This document shows, in pieces, positions 6,124 through 8,347 of a stretch of 8,347 nucleotides of DNA (positions are counted from its first letter, which is position 1; each line of letters begins with the position of its first letter). The DNA is taken from contig CAJWMX010000109.1 of NCBI GenBank assembly GCA_913043805.1, forward strand, positions 1 through 8,347, read 5' to 3'. A program made the translations under genes and the position numbers. The notes beneath the pieces were generated by a model, which saw nothing but the letters and a program-made list of their open reading frames with translations, did not search any database and was not told the origin of the DNA. The DNA comes from an uncultured Acidobacteriota bacterium. GTDB lineage: Bacteria; Acidobacteriota; Vicinamibacteria; Vicinamibacterales; UBA8438.

Positions 6124-7086
6124 ATGACAAGACGGTTGATTACAAGCACGCTGGCCCTCGCCTTGGCGCTGCTCGCCGGAGCTGGCATCGCAATGGCCCA
6201 GGAGGCGCCGACAACCACATGGGGCGCACCCGACCTGCAGGGCGTCTGGGACTTCCGCACGATCACGCCACTCCAGCGTCCCGAGGATCTCGGGGACAAG
6301 GCGTTCCTGACCGCCGAGGAAGCGGCCGAGCGCGAGCAGGCGGCGGTCGACCGCAACATCGCGGCGTGGGAGCGGGATGCCCGCCGCACCGAGGCGGGCG
6401 GCAACGTCGGTGGCTACAACAACTTCTGGATGGACAACGGCACCCGGGTGATGAACCGGACCTCGCTCATCATCGATCCGCCGAACGGCCGTCTGCCCGA
6501 GCGCACCGAGTCGGCCGACGAGCGGCAGGCCAACAGCCCGGGGTCGTTCGTGGTCGAGTTCCCCGAAAGCTATACCGACCTGAGCACCTACGACCGATGC
6601 ATTCTGGGATTCAATGCCGGCCCGCCGATCACGCCGGCCGCTTACAACCAGAACGTGCAGATCTTCCAGACCGAGGAGCACCTCGTGCTGATGACCGAGA
6701 TGGTGCACACCGTGCGCGTCATCCCTATCAACGGGCAGCCCCATCTTGACGATCGCGTCCAGCAGTGGTCGGGCGATTCGCGCGGCCGCTGGGAGGGTGA
6801 CACCCTGATGGTCGAGACGAAGAACTTCGATCCGGCCCGGGGCTGGCGCGTGACCACCGAGGACATGACGCTGGTCGAGCGGTTCCGTCGGGTGGATGAC
6901 GGCTCGCTCGAATACGAGTTCACGGTGAACGCGCCCCAGACATGGGAGTCGCCCTGGACCGCGAACCTGCTGATGGTGAAGAATGAGTTGCCGATGTTCG
7001 AGTATGCGTGCCACGAGGGCAACTACTCGATGCCGCAGATGCTGGGTGGGGCGCGCGCCCTCGAAGCGCAGGGGGCCGGGCAGTAG
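6124..7086 (+). CDS. Secreted protein of unnamed family (copy B)
   Basis: 320 residues. GAGGAGG at 6109-6115, 8 bases before ATG 6124, fixes the start; a TTG at 6103 in the same frame is overlapped by this site and would spoil the signal peptide. Residues 1-25 are a signal peptide (MTRR, Leu/Ala-rich core, AMA|Q). The mature part shares the family pattern with the protein at 3334: TWGAPDLQGVWD, ITPLQRPED, NRTSLIIDPPNGRLP, YDRC (Cys159), IFQTEEHLVLMTEMVH, VRVIPINGQPH, QWSGDSRGRWEGDTLMVETK, LVERFRRVD, YEFTVNAPQTWESPWTA, and FEYACHEGN (Cys296, His297). It lacks the lipocalin-like tail of copy A and ends soon after GGARALEAQ, which is the usual size for the family as I know it. It is the last gene before the terminator at 7115. 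Function unknown; the GDTL.VE and Y.F.V strands suggest a beta-rich fold. Proteins like this commonly occur as several copies in one Acidobacteriota genome. Confidence 0.88.
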   Translation: MTRRLITSTLALALALLAGAGIAMAQEAPTTTWGAPDLQGVWDFRTITPLQRPEDLGDKAFLTAEEAAEREQAAVDRNIAAWERDARRTEAGGNVGGYNNFWMDNGTRVMNRTSLIIDPPNGRLPERTESADERQANSPGSFVVEFPESYTDLSTYDRCILGFNAGPPITPAAYNQNVQIFQTEEHLVLMTEMVHTVRVIPINGQPHLDDRVQQWSGDSRGRWEGDTLMVETKNFDPARGWRVTTEDMTLVERFRRVDDGSLEYEFTVNAPQTWESPWTANLLMVKNELPMFEYACHEGNYSMPQMLGGARALEAQGAGQ

Positions 7087-7114
7087 TCCGACCGACTCGG
7101 CCAGGTAATTAGAC

Positions 7115-7159
7115 GGCGGTCTGAGCACGGGAGGACTCCCTGCTCGGACCGCCTTTTTT
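7115..7159 (+). terminator. Rho-independent terminator
   Basis: GGCGGTC (7115-7121) pairs with GACCGCC (7147-7153). The stem continues through a T-G wobble, GAGCA/TGCTC, a bulged C and GGGA/TCCC around a GGAC loop. Six T follow at 7154-7159. It lies 28 bases after the stop of copy B and ends the plus-strand gene set. The long GC-rich stem plus T-run makes this one of the clearest signals in the window. Confidence 0.92.
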
Positions 7160-7301
7160 CTTGACGTTCCTAGGCCCCTGCCGCCGCGTGGCGCCCCACA
7201 TGTCGAGGAAGCGCTTGAACGAGCGCGTGGCCTCGGCCGCATCATCGCTCGCCAGGGCGAGTACGAGACTCTGCGGCTGGGCCTGACCAGCGTGGACGGC
7301 G

Positions 7302-7332
7302 TTGTTCGCTAGACATCGGGCAGACCTATAAT
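7302..7332 (+). promoter_or_regulatory. Promoter of the right-hand propeller gene
   Basis: TATAAT at 7327-7332 is a perfect -10 hexamer, 45 bases upstream of the GTG start at 7377 and downstream of the terminator at 7115-7159. The best -35 match is TTGTTC at 7302-7307 with a 19-base spacer, which is long and partial. The predicted leader would be about 38 bases, ending with a strong AGGAGGA Shine-Dalgarno. The -10 is well supported; the -35 is weak. Confidence 0.6.
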
Positions 7333-7376
7333 CTGCTGGCTCTGCATGACGTGGTCGCACAACAGGAGGACGCTTC

Positions 7377-8347
7377 GTGACATCGCTTCTCGCAGACGCC
7401 GGAATTCACCCCAGGCTTGCCGCCCAACTCCGACGGCTGGCGGGCGCGGCCCTGCTCGTTGCGGGCGTGGCTGGCGGTCCGGCCCTGGCCTCAGCTCAGG
7501 AGTGGACCCAGTTCCGTGGGCCAGGGGCGAGCGGCGTGGTGGCCGACAATCCTCGATTGCCGGAACGGTGGAGCGCGACGGAGAACGTGGCGTGGCGCAG
7601 CCCGATGCCGGGGCTGGCGTGGAGTTCTCCGATCGTGGCGCGCGGGATGGTCATCGTCACGACCGTCGTCAGCGAGGGCGACGTGGAGTCGCCAGAAGGC
7701 GGGTGGTACGCAGGCGGGGAACGGGGAGTGCCCAGAGACCGGCACCAGTGGCTGGTCTATGCGCTGGACGTCGAGAGCGGCGAGACGCGCTGGATCACCG
7801 AGGTGCACGCGGGCGTACCCGAGTCCTCCCATCACCTGAAGAACACGTTCGGGTCGGCGACGCCGGTGGCCGACGGTGAGTCGCTCTATGTGCTCTTCGG
7901 CAATCTTGGCCTCTATGCGATCGATTTCGACGGGACCGTGCGCTGGTCACGAGAACTGCCGCCGGCACGAACGCGCGCGGGCTGGGGGACGGCCTCCTCA
8001 CCCGTGCTGCACGACGGTCGGTTGTATCTCGTGTCCGACACCGAGGAGCAGTCCTATATTGCCGCGGTCAGCACCGAGACCGGGGCGGACGTCTGGCGGA
8101 CGGATCGTGACGAAGGCTCGAACTGGTCGACCCCATTCGTCTGGGAGAACGAGCAGCGAACCGAGATCGTCACCACCGGAACCGACAGGATCCGGTCGTA
8201 TGACCTCGAAGGTCGGCTGTTGTGGGAACTGGCGGGCATGTCGTCCATCGTGATCCCGACGCCGATCGTGGCCCACGGGCTGCTGTATCTCGAGTCGGGC
8301 TATCTGGGTGACTTTTCGCGGCCTGTCTACGCCATCAGGCCGGGGGC
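7377..8347 (+). CDS. PQQ-like beta-propeller repeat protein, N-terminal part (runs off right edge)
   Basis: A GTG start at 7377 follows AGGAGGA (7364-7370) with a 6-base spacer, and 323 codons stay open to the window edge. The signal peptide is long (1-40): a 20-residue n-region with RLAAQLRRL, an Ala/Leu/Val core and ASA|Q. The mature part begins EWTQFRGPGASGVV, then TENVAW and WSSPIV, the same signature as the minus-strand protein at the left edge. Repeated blade ends of the PQQ_2 type follow: VYALDVESGETRW (127-139), LYAIDFDGTVRW (179-190), IAAVSTETGADVW (228-240), IRSYDLEGRLLW (272-283) and VYAIRPG near the edge. A full protein of this family usually has about 400-450 residues, so most of it is here. 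This is a secreted BamB-like or quinoprotein-like propeller; no catalytic residues can be assigned, and PQQ binding is not shown. It has its own promoter after the terminator, so it is a separate transcription unit. Confidence 0.92.
   Translation, partial: MTSLLADAGIHPRLAAQLRRLAGAALLVAGVAGGPALASAQEWTQFRGPGASGVVADNPRLPERWSATENVAWRSPMPGLAWSSPIVARGMVIVTTVVSEGDVESPEGGWYAGGERGVPRDRHQWLVYALDVESGETRWITEVHAGVPESSHHLKNTFGSATPVADGESLYVLFGNLGLYAIDFDGTVRWSRELPPARTRAGWGTASSPVLHDGRLYLVSDTEEQSYIAAVSTETGADVWRTDRDEGSNWSTPFVWENEQRTEIVTTGTDRIRSYDLEGRLLWELAGMSSIVIPTPIVAHGLLYLESGYLGDFSRPVYAIRPG

Noticed and set aside
5992..7245. Long minus-strand open frame (417 codons) opposite copy B
   Set aside because: It is antisense to copy B, runs through the terminator and the gdhB end, and has shadow-frame composition.
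7109..7360. Minus-strand 83-codon open frame between the terminator and the right propeller gene
   Set aside because: It overlaps the terminator and the TATAAT promoter of the right-hand gene and has no Shine-Dalgarno or family match. A stretch such as DDAAEATRSFKRFLDMWG looks protein-like, but the plus strand there reads equally well, so I could not decide for either.
1..8347. CRISPR arrays, tRNA or rRNA genes, insertion sequences
   Set aside because: I saw no regularly spaced repeats, no cloverleaf or rRNA-like sequence, and no transposase or terminal inverted repeats.

Overview
The window is GC-rich bacterial DNA, probably from an Acidobacteriota bacterium of the Vicinamibacteria type. 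That assignment is an inference from the protein families, the many secreted proteins and the base composition; there is no marker gene. Every recognisable product starts with a signal peptide, usually ending in an Ala-X-Ala|Gln type site, so this is a block of periplasmic or exported proteins.

Layout: (1) 1-259, minus strand, the N-terminal end of a PQQ-like beta-propeller protein that runs off the left edge. (2) 260-1033, no intact gene; about 624-951 holds a frameshifted C-terminal remnant that resembles the ends of TolB/PD40-type propeller proteins. (3) 1034-7086, plus strand, a compact gene set: a secreted protein with two c-type heme motifs, a carboxypeptidase-regulatory-like domain and a Vgb/SMP-30-like propeller; overlapping it by 4 nt, a protein of an unnamed secreted family (copy A) with a lipocalin-like C-terminal domain; a soluble PQQ-dependent glucose dehydrogenase (GdhB type); an overlapping 15-codon aromatic-rich micro-ORF; a perfect 8-bp hairpin; and a second member of the unnamed family (copy B). 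A strong intrinsic terminator at 7115-7159 closes the set. (4) 7160-7376, an intergenic stretch with a TATAAT promoter element and a strong Shine-Dalgarno. (5) 7377-8347, plus strand, the first 323 codons of another PQQ-like beta-propeller protein, clearly homologous to the one at the left edge.

How the genes may work together: GdhB-type enzymes oxidise sugars in the periplasm with PQQ and need an electron acceptor. A diheme protein encoded in the same transcription unit is a natural candidate acceptor. The two copies of the unnamed family (sharing a lone Cys and an ACHEGN motif) would be accessory or binding proteins of unknown role. The flanking propeller genes, on opposite strands, are paralogues of each other. 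This periplasmic sugar-oxidation scheme is inference from gene order; no PQQ synthesis genes are visible here.
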